NCBI RefSeq assembly: GCF_019175385.1
Contig: NC_083341.1
Span: forward strand, 16,624,203 to 16,688,202
Origin: Lycium barbarum
Lineage: Eukaryota; Streptophyta; Magnoliopsida; Solanales; Solanaceae
Length of the DNA: 64,000 nucleotides
Reading direction: 5' to 3'
Shown here: positions 1 to 10,984 of the stretch, one piece after another
Layout: each line of letters opens with the position of its first letter
Position numbering within the stretch: the stretch's first letter is position 1
Program-made: the position numbers and the translations under genes
The notes under the pieces: model-generated
What the model was told of the DNA's origin: nothing
Database searches by the model: none
What the model saw: only the letters and a program-made list of their open reading frames with translations

Positions 1-1300
1 GTATAAAAATACGGGACATAACAGGAAATCAATGCAAAATTATTCTCATTTGAGTAAAATTCAGATACATTATGTTTGGTACATGCATTGAAATAAAGTT
101 AGGTATATTCCGTTGTTAAAAATTGTAAATTGTAAAAGCAGAGAAATACAATGGTAGTGAAACTGACCAATCAGCTCTTTACTGCATACACCAACCCAAT
201 ATATACATGAATCTGCAATTTGTAATAGTTCAAATACAAGGGATTATAATTATTAATGATGTGCCTCTTACTGACTTATAGAAGGGAAAAGGAAAAGAGA
301 AGACAGCTGAAGTCACCATCTGGTAGATATATTAGTGAATAGGTGAAAAGACAGAAAACAATACAAGATGATTTTTTTTCCATTTGCATAAATTTTGATG
401 AGCAAAATTATGAAGCATGTATTGATGAGAGATAACAGGTATTCGTTTGAACAGTCAGGTGCAATCAAGCAGAGGCGGACCTACACACATTACGAGTAAG
501 GCAAAACCCACTACCTTCAGTCCAAATTTTTTATTTGCGTTAAAAACATCACTTCATAGGTGTAGATTATTTATCTCGAACCCAATTTTTATCACATTCT
601 AGAATTCAAAACCCATAAACCTAAATTTATGAATCCGTATGTGTACCCAAATTGGATCGAACACGATTGTTATTAAAAAATAAAAGATATGAGGGTATGA
701 TTTGGAAGAACTTTTGCAAAACACTTTGCCACATTGAAGGATTTCCAGTCTTGATTTAGAAGTTATGGACCACTACTAAGAGTCCCTTTGTTCACTCTCT
801 TGGAATGGTTTAAGCCTCAAGGTTTTCCAAGTATGATTCTTGCTTTGGCATGATGACAAGCAATTCTCATATTGGTTTGTTCTTTCTAGAAGGTAAGTAA
901 TTAAGGTGATCATGGATCTTGAATTAGCATTAACAAAGTAATTATCGTGTCATAATCAGCATTTTATCTTGTCATCTGATGCCTTTCTTTGTCTACACTT
1001 AAACCAAATAGACCTTGAACCATCTTCTTAATTGGAAAAAATAAATTGATTCTAAATATGCTCAAGATGAAAAATCTCTTCTTCTTTTGATAAAATTTCA
1101 TTAGTAGCTTCTTGAATTCAGTGCCTACCAAAAAGTGAAATATACATGGGAAGAGAAAAAATAATTAGCAGTCATATTTTGTTGGGTCAAATATCAACCC
1201 ACTCACTCACCTTCCCTAACTCCCAAATTTAATCTTCAAAAGTCGTTACCCCACCATACAAAACAAAGCATCCAAAACTTAATATACTCATCCAAAATTC
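1..1300. other. Intergenic 5' region of first kinase gene
   Basis: No gene is visible. The stretch from about 225 to 1070 is homologous to about 12275-12770 upstream of the second kinase copy. It is part of the same tandem duplication. The alignment is broken by roughly 350 bp present only here (about 320-685). This extra block contains a degenerate repeat beginning near 471 with a GAGGCGGACC motif and ending near 665, probably an old MITE insertion. The remainder is AT-rich. Confidence 0.6.
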
Positions 1301-1369
1301 CAACTTGTTTTTAAAAAATTCCATTGAAATTAAGTTACCGATTTTCACTTCCTCATTCTACAGTTTGCT

Positions 1370-1376
1370 ACGTGGC
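1370..1376 (+). promoter_or_regulatory. ABRE/G-box core (ACGTGGC)
   Basis: ACGTGGC lies 254 bp upstream of the first kinase ATG. It sits at the same place as a perfect 10-bp palindrome upstream of the second kinase (14340-14349). ACGT-core elements are bound by bZIP factors in ABA responses. Function here is inferred from the motif and from conservation between the duplicates. Confidence 0.45.
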
Positions 1377-1542
1377 AGCAATCCAATTCGCCAAGTAATT
1401 GATGTCCTCCGACCTCCAGCCTACTCAAAGCTGACAAAAGGCCCACAGGCATTTGTCCACGTTAAAGTGATCGTCAAACTTGTAAGTCTTTAAGAGAAAA
1501 AGAGGCCACCTAAGCCTTACCAAACTTATTTGGACATTCACT

Positions 1543-1549
1543 ATATAAA
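1543..1549 (+). promoter_or_regulatory. TATA box of first kinase gene
   Basis: TATATAA lies 81 bp before the ATG at 1624. The second kinase has TATATAA 82 bp before its ATG, in a matching sequence context. Confidence 0.6.
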
Positions 1550-1623
1550 TTAAACATCTGTGTAACAGAACATGTCCAAAACTTTTTTCACTTACTAGCT
1601 AGCTCCTACCAAATTTCTCCAAA

Positions 1624-2829
1624 ATGAACTGGACCAGAGGCCACAATATAGGCCACGGCTCTACAGCTGTCGTCTCAATCGCCATGTCACACTGCTCCGG
1701 TGAGATTTTTGCTGTCAAGTCCTCTGAGCTGTCTCGGTCCGGATTCTTGCAAAAGGAGCACAAAATTCTGTCAACATTGAACTCCCCTTACGTAGTTGAC
1801 TACAAGGGGTACGATGTAACCAGAGAGAACAACAGCGTCATGTTCAATCTTATGATGGAGTACATGCCCGATGGGACACTCATCGATGAAATTCGTAAGC
1901 AAGGTGGTCGACTCAACGAGCAGTTGACCGGGTATTGCACGAAGCAAATTGTTCAAGGACTAGACTACCTACATTCGAAAGACATAGTGCATTGTGACAT
2001 TAAGGGACATAACATTTTGTTAGGTAAAACTGGTGCTAAAATTGCAGATTTCGGCTGTTCTAAGCAGGTTGAGCCAGCAGAGTTGGATTCTTTCGCCGTG
2101 CCAATTGGTGGCACGCCTATGTACATGGCACCAGAAGTGGCTCGTGGCGTTGAACAGGAGTTTCCAGCTGATATATGGGCATTAGGATGCACAATTATAG
2201 AAATGGCCACTGGTGGCTCACCGTGGACTAGTGTTAACAACTCTGCTTCTTTGCTTTACTATATTGCATTTTCTAGCCAAACACCAGAAATTCCAAAGTT
2301 TTTATCATCACAAGCAAGAGATTTTTTAAGCAAATGCTTGATAAGAAATCCGAAACAGAGATGGTCTGCTAAACAGCTCCTTAATCATCCGTTTCTTGAG
2401 GAATTAGAATCATATGACAAGTCAAATGAAGAATTTATCACAAATTCACCAACAAGCATGCTTGATCAAGGCATTTGGAATTCAGTGGAGGAATCAGAAA
2501 GCATTGATGATTCAACACAAAATATTAGTTCAATGGATTTACCTCTTCAAAGGGTAAGAAATTTGGGTTTGCATTCAGGAAAGTCAGGTTGGAGATGGGA
2601 TGAGAGTTGGATCACTGTTAGAAATTGCAATGATGATGGAAATGTAATTTGTGGGATGACAGATTTTAGTAGTACACATGGAATGGAGCTGGAAAGCTGT
2701 TTTGGTAGTGATATGGTTGACATAAATTGCAAAGATAACATTATTTCTTGTTGGATACAACATAGAGCTGTAACTAGCAATCTCAATTTTGACACACATA
2801 TAAGAACCCCAGTAAATAAAGTTCATTGA
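1624..2829 (+). CDS. MAPKKK17/18-like protein kinase (MEKK type), copy 1
   Basis: A complete, intronless 401-residue serine/threonine kinase. Visible motifs are: glycine loop GHGSTAVV (residues 10-17), AVK with catalytic Lys32, alpha-C Glu45, catalytic loop HCDIKGHN (123-130, Asp125 and Asn130), DFG (142-144), GTPMYMAPE (163-171) and the GHI-region Arg246. The kinase domain covers about residues 4-258. The catalytic loop reads HCD rather than HRD, as in Arabidopsis MAPKKK17/18, so this is a non-RD kinase normal for its clade. The roughly 140-residue tail is acidic and Ser-rich with no recognised domain. Relatives are ABA-induced MAP3Ks that activate MKK3; that role is inferred from family. 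The start was chosen because the conserved N-terminal MxWxRG begins there and a TATA box lies 81 bp upstream. A paralogue lies about 13 kb downstream in the same orientation. Confidence 0.95.
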   Translation: MNWTRGHNIGHGSTAVVSIAMSHCSGEIFAVKSSELSRSGFLQKEHKILSTLNSPYVVDYKGYDVTRENNSVMFNLMMEYMPDGTLIDEIRKQGGRLNEQLTGYCTKQIVQGLDYLHSKDIVHCDIKGHNILLGKTGAKIADFGCSKQVEPAELDSFAVPIGGTPMYMAPEVARGVEQEFPADIWALGCTIIEMATGGSPWTSVNNSASLLYYIAFSSQTPEIPKFLSSQARDFLSKCLIRNPKQRWSAKQLLNHPFLEELESYDKSNEEFITNSPTSMLDQGIWNSVEESESIDDSTQNISSMDLPLQRVRNLGLHSGKSGWRWDESWITVRNCNDDGNVICGMTDFSSTHGMELESCFGSDMVDINCKDNIISCWIQHRAVTSNLNFDTHIRTPVNKVH

Positions 2830-3713
2830 TCCAGTGCATATAAATGTCTCTGTGTTTCATCTTCGTTGACATACTTTTGCGTACTTCCTTTTTTTTTTTT
2901 TTTTTTAATTTTATTTTATTTGCTCGCTTTCACATACCGATCGAAAAACACAGGTAACAACTACACTATATCAAATCACATAAAACCTAATAACTACAAT
3001 AGGTTAAAGTATGTAATAGCCCATAATTTTGTACATCATCAGTAAATACAAGTTAAATCATTTTCACGGGTTTGAGGTGGGTGCGGGAGGGTAGGGAAGG
3101 TTTGAAGAGAGAGGAGGAGATAATTCAAGTATTATGTGGAATTCTTTGAGTGTGAGAGTGTGAACCTTCATCTTTTACCACTAGTCTTGTGTTCAAGTCC
3201 TGCAAATTGAAAAAATTCTAGTATAAAGCATTTCTCCTTGGTCTTATGTGAAGTGACTCCAAATTAATTAAAATTCCAGATACCAGAAATAGGACGGCAA
3301 ACAAAAAAAGTCTACTAATCACCAACTTTGTAAAGTGACGCATTTCTTCACGTGCTAATGCGATAGAGAGTGAAAAAGATAAATGTACAGTACTGTAAAT
3401 ATAATGGGATGACTTATATTTTGACGAATGCTTATGTAAGACTTTAAAAGTTAGACGCCATAATTTTGCTCAACTTATCAAAACTAACTTAAGATTGACA
3501 TATATAATAATTTCAAACTCCCTGTAGTTGTAATAATTATAAGTTTGTTGGTTTGCACATTACGACTAAGCTCATCTATCTAATTGGATTGGATATTGTT
3601 GGTGGTGTTAGTAGAGTGAATTGGTGCAATTAGTTGCAGCTTCTTTTAACCACCTTTCACTTTTTCTTTTCAACTCCCTTATCTGAACTACTTTTTTAAA
3701 CAAACTCCTTATG
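2830..3713. other. Intergenic, no gene seen
   Basis: Kinase 3' flank with a long T run near 2890-2906, then AT-rich DNA. A segment near 3140-3235 contains GTTCAAGTCC, resembling a pol III B box, and could be an old SINE remnant. It is too degraded to define. Confidence 0.4.
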
Positions 3714-3723
3714 CTTGAATTCA

Positions 3724-4888
3724 GAGAAAAGGACCAAAATCATCCATAATCTTTAGGTTTGGATCAAAATCATGCATATTCTTTCACATGGAGTACTAAT
3801 AGTACATTATGTTTGCATAAGCGGTGCACTTTTAGTCAAACTCCTAAATAAATTTAACGGAAAAGAACAAAAATGCCCCTGAACTTTTAGAAAAGGTATA
3901 AAAATACCCTTTATTCATCTATTTTGCTAAAACTACCCCTCAATTCAACTTTTTGGCTTATTTATTCCCCTTGACTAACGGACAACACTAATTTTTTTTA
4001 AAAAATAAATAAATTGCACATGACATTTTATTACTGAAAAATTGATTTATTCTTTTAAAAAGAAATCTGAAACCTTGGAATTTTTTTAAATTTGATTTTT
4101 TTTTAAATTTGGAAAAGTTTTTTTTATCGAGTAAAACCTTGACTAACGGACAACACTAATTTTTTTTTCTTTTCAAAATGTGAAAAATTGGATTTTTATA
4201 AAAATCTGAAAAAATTAAATTTTTTATGGAAAAACTGTGTTTAAAAAAAAAACCAGAAAATTATATTTTTTTTAAATCTAGAAGAAAATTATGGAGTATT
4301 AGTTTTGCACATTTTACTTAAAAAAAACTATCAGTTTTTCAGATTTAAAAATTGAATTTTCTAAAAAAAAAAATGGGGTTTCCACCCGTTAAAAAAAGTT
4401 TTCCAAACTTAAAAAAATTCCACATGTTTTAATGAAAATCCTTTATATATATATATATATATATAAGGCTTACTACATTTGTTTTTTAAATAAATGGATG
4501 TTGAAAAATTATTTTTCCTTATTCTACAAATAACGATTTTTCAGATTTCTTTTTAAAAGAATAAATTAATTTTTCAGTAATAAAATGTCATGTGCAATTT
4601 ATTTATTTATTTTTAAAAAAATAGTGTTGTCCGTTAGTCAAGGAGAATAAATGAGCCAAAAAATTGAATTGAGGGGTAGTTTTAGCAAAATAGATGAATA
4701 AAGGGTATTTTTATACCTTTTCTAAAAGTTCAGGGGCATTTTTGTTCTTTTCTGTTAAATTTATTTGGGAGTTTGACTAAAAGTGCACCACTTATGCAAA
4801 CATAATGTACTATTAGTGCTCCATGTGAAAGAATATGTATGGTTTTGATCCAAACCCAAAGATTATGGATGATTTTGGTCCTTTTCTC
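3724..4888. mobile_element. Mutator-like foldback (long-TIR) element
   Basis: The element is flanked by exact 10-bp direct repeats CTTGAATTCA at 3714-3723 and 4889-4898, the target-duplication size of Mutator-like elements. Its ends are inverted: GAGAAAAGGACC at the left and GGTCCTTTTCTC at the right. The inverted arms run about 350 bp each (about 3724-4080 and 4532-4888) with few mismatches. The centre is AT-rich and holds a second copy of an arm segment (CTTGACTAACGGACAACAC near 4138). No transposase is encoded, so the element is non-autonomous. Confidence 0.9.
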
Positions 4889-5486
4889 CTTGAATTCAAC
4901 TATCTTAATATTTTTATTTTTTAACAATAAGAAACACTAACCGACAATTCCTGTTAAATAATTGACACTCTTTTGACTTTATAAAAGTATGCAACGCATG
5001 GTTGGCCTGCGTGTATTTGTGTGCTTTTTGAAAAAGAAAATCTTACACTTGCTCTAATTTATTATAGAAGCAACCTTGGAAAGAAAAAATCGAAGTTTTC
5101 ACTTTACCTACGTATCAAATGTACAATTTGACGAACCATTAGGAAAAAGAGAATTGATTACTGCCCCTCAATGAACTGTGTGATTATTTCTCCAGCATCT
5201 CCAGCATGGCCGTTATTCTTTTCTTATACAGCTAATGGAATGAAGGATGATAAAATGACGTCAAATCACTTTTCCTTACAATTGAGACCCCAAGGGATTA
5301 TAGAATATAATACTTCACTGTTGTCTAAGTCATACCCTTAGATTAATATTTTCTTCAAATATTATCACAACATTTCAACGCACCTCACTTCAATTAAACT
5401 ATTAAAAAAGTTGCTTAGCTCATTGTGAGATAGTACTCCCGTCTATTTTTACTTATCCTTCATGCTAAAAATAATCGTCCTTTTAC

Positions 5487-5560
5487 TTGTTCGGTTTATA
5501 AAATCAATATAGAGTTTAATACTCCCTTGTTCGGTTTATAAAATCAATACAGAGTTTAAT
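5487..5560. repeat. Two-copy tandem repeat, about 41-bp unit
   Basis: A unit containing TTCGGTTTATAAAATCAAT and AGAGTTTAAT occurs twice back to back with one mismatch in the shared core. It immediately precedes the MITE at 5560. Confidence 0.6.
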
Positions 5561-5824
5561 ATTTCCTCCGTTCACTTTTACTTATTCACTTTAGACTTTC
5601 ACGCTGTTTAAGAAATAATAAATGGAGTACATAATTTATCAATGTACCCATATTAATTGATGCATATTTTTATTGGATTTGAAAAATGATTTAAAGTGAG
5701 TAATTAATACTATGGGTAAAACAAGAAAAAATAAAATGTCTTCTCTTAATATACTGAAAGTGACAAGTAAAAGTAAAAATCTATTTTTAGAATACTGGAC
5801 AAGTAAAAGTGAACAGAGGAAGTA
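5560..5824. mobile_element. Stowaway-like MITE
   Basis: The left end carries TTTCCTCCGTTCACTTTTAC. The right end is its inverted counterpart, GTAAAAGTGAACAGAGGAAGTA. The CTCCGTTC-type terminus is typical of plant Tc1/mariner Stowaway MITEs. A flanking TA is present but uninformative in this AT-rich sequence, so exact ends are uncertain. It contains no credible gene. Confidence 0.6.
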
Positions 5825-6479
5825 CCTTGTTCCTAATTTACCCAAAATTGTTTTTTATAATCACTTATCAATGCATTTCTCAAAACACTGCATTTATTAT
5901 ATTCAAAGGATAATATAGTAAAATTGTCATTCTATTTTTGATTTCTTAATAGATGTGTGAAGTCAATACATGACAAGTAAAAATGGACATACTATGATAT
6001 TTTATTTCTTTTAGGAAGAGTGTGGTGGTTTAATTATAATTTGGATTAGTGACGCGATAGAACTCCACGTTCCGTTTCTCTTCCCCCACACGCCCACCCA
6101 CTGCATAATTATATATTCCATGTTGCTAAGTTAACTAAGAAAACGAAATAAAATATTCATAACGTGCCTTGCTCGTGGCCAAAGTCTGGCAATCTGTTGT
6201 GCTTCATCCATCTCGATTTTTATTTTAGTCAGTGACAAAACCAATGTCAATATTAGATAATTAACAATAGAAGATTGAAAGTCAAATTCAATTGTTTTCT
6301 TATGGTTATCGATCGGTTTATGTTCTTCACCGACTTTTTAACGTCAAACAAATCCAAAAAAGTAAGCGAATAATAGGTTCGCATTACTTTGGTCTTTGGA
6401 CGATAACTTTGAAACATCCTATTACTCGGACTATTAGATATTTCTTCAAATCCAAATGGTCTTAGCGCTATGGTAAAAT

Positions 6480-6605
6480 AACTACTACAGTACAGTCACG
6501 GTTAGAAACAAAAGTTTTTTCCACCGACATTCAGTGGAAAATGTATGCTATATAACATGATTTTTCCACCTCAACCGAACCACCTCACTGGAAAAACGCA
6601 TGGTG
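6480..6605. repeat. Older repeat interrupted by the CACTA insertion (left part)
   Basis: It contains CCGACATTCAGTGGAAAA. A near copy, CCGATATTCAGTGGGAAA, follows the CACTA element near 10931-10949. The CACTA element therefore probably landed inside an older repeat carrying this motif in direct orientation. Confidence 0.45.
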
Positions 6606-6627
6606 CACTACTAAAAAACTGCCAAAA

Positions 6628-7060
6628 ATCGACGGACAAAAAACCGACGCACTGCGTTGGTTTAAAAAACCGACGGATAACCGACTCCCTGCGTCGGTTT
6701 TTTACATTTCTATTTTTTTTAAATTATTTTAATTAGAAAACCGACGGACGACGTCGGCTTTTTTAGCAGAATTTTGAAAATATATATCCGCAAAAAAAAA
6801 AACCAACGTCGCACGTCGGTTTTATTTAATAATAATAATAATTAATATAAAACCGACGGACGACGTCGATTTTATTTTTTAAAATATTTTAAATAATATG
6901 CAATTCAATTTGTTTTTTTAAAAAAGAAATAATTTTTTTTAGGAAACCGACGGACAGGGTCGGTTTCCAATAACTTTTTTATTTTTATTTTTGTGTCAAA
7001 TTTGATCAAATGTGCGGGAAAAACCGACGGACAGGGTCAGTTTTGTCCGTCGGTTTTTCT
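6628..7060. repeat. Left subterminal repeat array of CACTA element
   Basis: About ten copies of CCGACGGAC or its complement occur, often paired as small palindromes such as CCGACGGACGACGTCGG near 6741. They are probable binding sites for the element's own TNPA-type protein, by analogy to Spm. Confidence 0.8.
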
Positions 7061-8222
7061 TTAAAAACATGACAGACGGGTTTCATTCCCCTCAAACCCT
7101 ACCCGCCGCCCCCCTCCCCTCCGCCCAGCCCCACCGCCCAATGCCGCCGCCTACGCAGCCCATCCCCACCAACCCCAGACCCGTTTTGAAATTAATTAAT
7201 TGAGGTTAGTTTCTCTTAAATTAGAGCTTTTAAAATTCTTTCAATTTTAGTTTTATTTGTAGATTTTAGGCCTAATGCTAATCTATTCTGCTTTGGTAAA
7301 CATCATTTGCAATGTTATTAATGTTGAATTTGTGAAAAAAAATGTAAACTTTATTTGACTAGTTTACTTGTCTTTTTTTTTTTTTTTTTTTGCTTGAGAT
7401 TGTGCTATATTTCATGCTCTTTGTCAATGTATTTGTGTTAGCTTAGTTATCATTCTTTATAATATTATTGATGTTGAATATGTGCAAAAATGTATACTTT
7501 AATTATTTGACTAGTTTTTTTTTTTTTTTTGGTTGGATTGTGCTTTTTGTTAGAATTTCATAAGTTATTAATTGTTATTGATCATTCCAAATTAGAATTA
7601 GTTGATATTGTGTTTTCCAAAGTTAGAATTGTTAAGTTATAGTATTTCTATAACCTTAATACTAAAATATAGATTTTATTTCTCTAGATTTACTTTTCAA
7701 TTTTTAGAATTGGTTGAAATTGTGCTTTTCAAAGTTAGAATTATTAAGTTATGTTAGAATTATTAAGTTATAATATTTATATAACCTCAAAACTAAAATG
7801 TAGACTTTATTTGACTAGATTTACTTTTCAATTTTTAGAATTAAAGCTAGAATCCATAAGTTATTAAAGTTAGAATTGTTATTGATAATTCAAAGTTAGA
7901 ATTGGTTGAGATAGTGCTTTTCAAAATTATATTAAAGTTAGAATTTGTAAATTATTAAAGTTAGAATTGTTATTGAGAATTCAAAGTTAGAAGTGGTTGG
8001 GATTGTGTTGTCTTAAGTTATATTTTAAATTAGAATTCTTAAGTTATAATATATTTCTATAACCTCAATAATTTATGGGTATATTTTTGTAGATGAATCG
8101 TATGTGGATGTATAATATGAATAATAGTAATCGTTTACTTGATAATAATACAATTCTATACTTGTTAAATTTTTAGCTACGATCAATATATCATTATTTA
8201 GTTATTAATTTTATGTATGCAG

Positions 8223-10138
8223 ATGTCATCAGGTGGTAGTGATGAAGGTAGAGGTAGAGGTAGACGTAGAGCTGGAGGTACTAGTAAGAGAAAAGATAAG
8301 AGACCTATAGATCCTACAGCTACTAGTAGTCAGTCCATTCCGTCCGCTCCACATTTGTAGTCTACTCCGCCTTCTTTTTTTATGCCTGGCTCTTCTATAC
8401 ATGCCCAGTCTGGTCAGTGGGTCTTTCAGCCGGCACCACCTCAGCCAGCATCATTTACATATCCTACTTCTATACCTATACCTATGTATTGCCCACCACG
8501 TAGCAGATCTCCTAGCACATCGGCCACTTTGTCTCCTTCTCCTTCTCCTTCTCCTTCTCCAAATGGTACACCTCTAAGTGTATCTAATTTGCGCCTTAGA
8601 GATAGCAGCTCTGAGCCTGAGTCACTTCCATCCAAGCAGTCTCAGACCCATATTCGTCCTCCTGCACCTGCACCTGCTCCTACTCCTGCACATGCTCCTG
8701 CTCCTGCACCTGCACCTGCACTGGCTCCTATACAGGCACCGATATATCATGGTTTACATCCGGGAGATAGAGATGCGATGGGTCGAATTTTCATCGTGCC
8801 TGAGGGAGCTGGGTAATATTGTCTTTTATTAAGTTTTCCAAAAGTTTTTTTTCATCTTAATCTAATATGCATTAAATTCTTTAACTGCAGGTTCTATTCA
8901 GATCACGACACTACAAAAGTCTTGCTGGATGTTATTCAGAGGCTTTATGGCGATCATTTTTATACTTCATGGGGTGAAATCCCACATGATACTCGACAGA
9001 CTATGTTGAGAGAGTTTAACGTATGCATCTTACTAAACATTTCATAACTTGAATTTACTTTTATATAAATCATCTAACATTAGCTATTTGATTTGCAGAT
9101 GTATTGTACATGGGATCCAATGGACAATGATAGGGTTGCTGCAAACTTTGAGAGGAAGGGGAGTGCAAGGTTGTCTGATTGGTTTTCGAGGGCTAGAAGG
9201 TATATGAAGATGCCCCAATGGCTAAACGCTGAATAGCGGGAGAAACATAAGGCATATTGGCAAACTCCTAAGTTTATCGCCAAGTCTGAGCAGGCAAAGG
9301 CTGCCCGTGCATCCCAGAAAGGTGGCTCTTTGCACACTGCGGGTGCAAGAAATCAAGGGCACGTGGCTAGGACAATGGTAAGTAATTTTATACTTCTAAA
9401 GTTACCTACGATCAATATATCATTATTGAGTTATTAATTTATGTTTAACTTTTTTTTTTTTTTTTTTTGCAGAAAAAAGCTATGGGACAGATGCCAACTC
9501 AGGATCAGCTATTCCTAAAGACCCACACAAAAAAGAAGAAGCGGGAGTCGGATCCGACCGTATGGGTTGAGGAAAGGGCTCGTAATTCTTATGTAAGTGA
9601 TAATTTTATTATTTAGGTAATTATATATAATTTTAATTATGATATATTTGTTATTTACTAAGTTTCATTTTTTAATATATAGACGCAATTTATGGATAAT
9701 GTGAACCAGTACAGCCAAACTCAGCCTGAACATCCGAGCCGTCCTCCACTAGAATTAGAGATAGATTTTTGGTGTAGAGCAGTTGGGGGAGTACAAAAGG
9801 GTAGAGCGTACGGTCTAGGCCCAAGGAACAACTTAAGTCGCCTTCGGTCAGAATTGCGAGGTGAAGGGTCTTCTCGACAAGCCGAGGGAGTTGATAGTGT
9901 TCAAGTCGCAGCTGTGGCGCAGCAAATTGCTGAACTTAATAGGAAATTAGCTAAGACTGAGGCAAAAAGAATTGAGGAAGGTAACACCATAAATGCGAAC
10001 TTTGAATCGCTCATGGCACAAGTTAAAAGCCACATTGCATGTGGACAATTTGGTGTGCCCCCTTCTCCCGCCCCCTCCGACCCAGAAGATGATGATGACG
10101 GTGATTACGTAGCCCGGACACCGGATGATCAGTTGTAG
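8223..10138 (+). pseudogene. TNPA-like plant transposase (Transposase_24, Ptta/En/Spm) with premature stops
   Basis: Five exons can be joined at GT-AG sites with frame kept: 8223-8812, 8891-9020, 9099-9377, 9473-9592 and 9683-10138. Exon 1 is basic (GRGRGRRR) then Pro/Ala-rich low complexity. Exons 2-4 encode the Transposase_24 core (FYTSWGEIPHDTRQTMLREF, then RLSDWFSRAR, then KYW-like AYWQTP). Exon 5 has the conserved PPLELEIDFWCRAVGG segment and an acidic tail, preceded by a possible coiled coil. Two in-frame TAG codons, 8358-8360 in exon 1 and 9234-9236 in exon 3, break the reading. Each could be one substitution from a sense codon. The protein family binds subterminal repeats; it is not the catalytic transposase. 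Confidence 0.85.
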
Positions 10139-10419
10139 TAGTTTGGATTTAATAATGGACTTATGTTAAAACTAGTTAATGGTACTTTTGGTTGGACATT
10201 TAAATATTTCTGAATTTTGAAGGTCTATTTAGATCGTATTTGATGTGTTTAGATAGCGTTTGATGTGTTTTATTATTACTTGGGGTGATTTTATGTGTTG
10301 TAGCTCTTTTAGAATTGATTTGGAGCATTTTAATGCTAGTTTTGAGCAGCTTTTGGTACTGGTTTCTGTGCAAGTGTGGCTGCAGAAAATGCATGAATTG
10401 CATTCAGGAAATTTTCCAG

Positions 10420-10840
10420 AAAACCGACGAAAAACTGACTCAGTTCGTCGGTTTTCTGGAAATAAATTCTTAAATTTTATGAAAAAACCGACGCACTGTG
10501 TCAGTTTTTTATTTAAAATAAAAATAAAAAATCGACGCAGTGCGTCGGTTTTTTTCATAAAATATATATTGTTTTTTATATAAGATCAAAAATCAGAAAT
10601 TAAAATACCGACTCAGTCCGTCGGTTTTTCTAATTTTTTTTTATTTTTTAAAATTATTGGATAAAACCTGACGGACCACGTAACCGACGCTGTCCGTCGG
10701 AAAAAATCGACGTTTTCCGTCGGTTTCCAAAAAGCGAGGCTATGTAAACCGACGGACCGTAAAGAGTCGGTTTCCTGTCGGTTTCATTAAAAAAAAACCG
10801 ACGCGGTCCGTCAGTTTTCGTCATCGGTTTTTCCCCTTTT
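10420..10840. repeat. Right subterminal repeat array of CACTA element
   Basis: This is a dense run of ACCGACG and CGTCGGTT motifs, mirroring the left array and ending about 10 bp inside the 3' TIR. Confidence 0.8.
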
Positions 10841-10984
10841 TTTAGTAGTGGTGGGAAACAGGTTCTCATTGAAACGCTGGGAAACTTCCTAATTTTTCCA
10901 TGTGAAAACCCTACTATTTAAGTTTTTCCTACCGATATTCAGTGGGAAATAGCCACTAAACATTTTTCAGCGGAGGGAGTAGTC

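Larger units (their letters stand above)
6606..10850 (+). mobile_element. CACTA (En/Spm) transposon, non-autonomous
   Basis: The element starts CACTACTAAAAAA and ends TTTTTTTAGTAGTG, the CACTA terminal inverted repeat. It is flanked by an exact 3-bp target duplication GTG (6603-6605 and 10851-10853), as expected for this superfamily. Both subterminal zones (about 6628-7060 and 10420-10840) are packed with CCGACG/CGTCGG motifs in both orientations, the type of array bound by TNPA in Spm. The internal gene (8223-10138) is a TNPA-like Transposase_24 gene with stops. No TNPD/Transposase_21 coding sequence was seen, so it could move only with help from elsewhere. The 5' interior (about 7200-8200) is AT-rich with repeated TTAGAATT-type words. 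Confidence 0.93.

Noticed and set aside
8382..8832. Proline-rich 144-residue open frame as its own gene
   Set aside because: It is the low-complexity part of exon 1 of the decayed TNPA-like gene, in frame with the upstream start and separated by a TAG.
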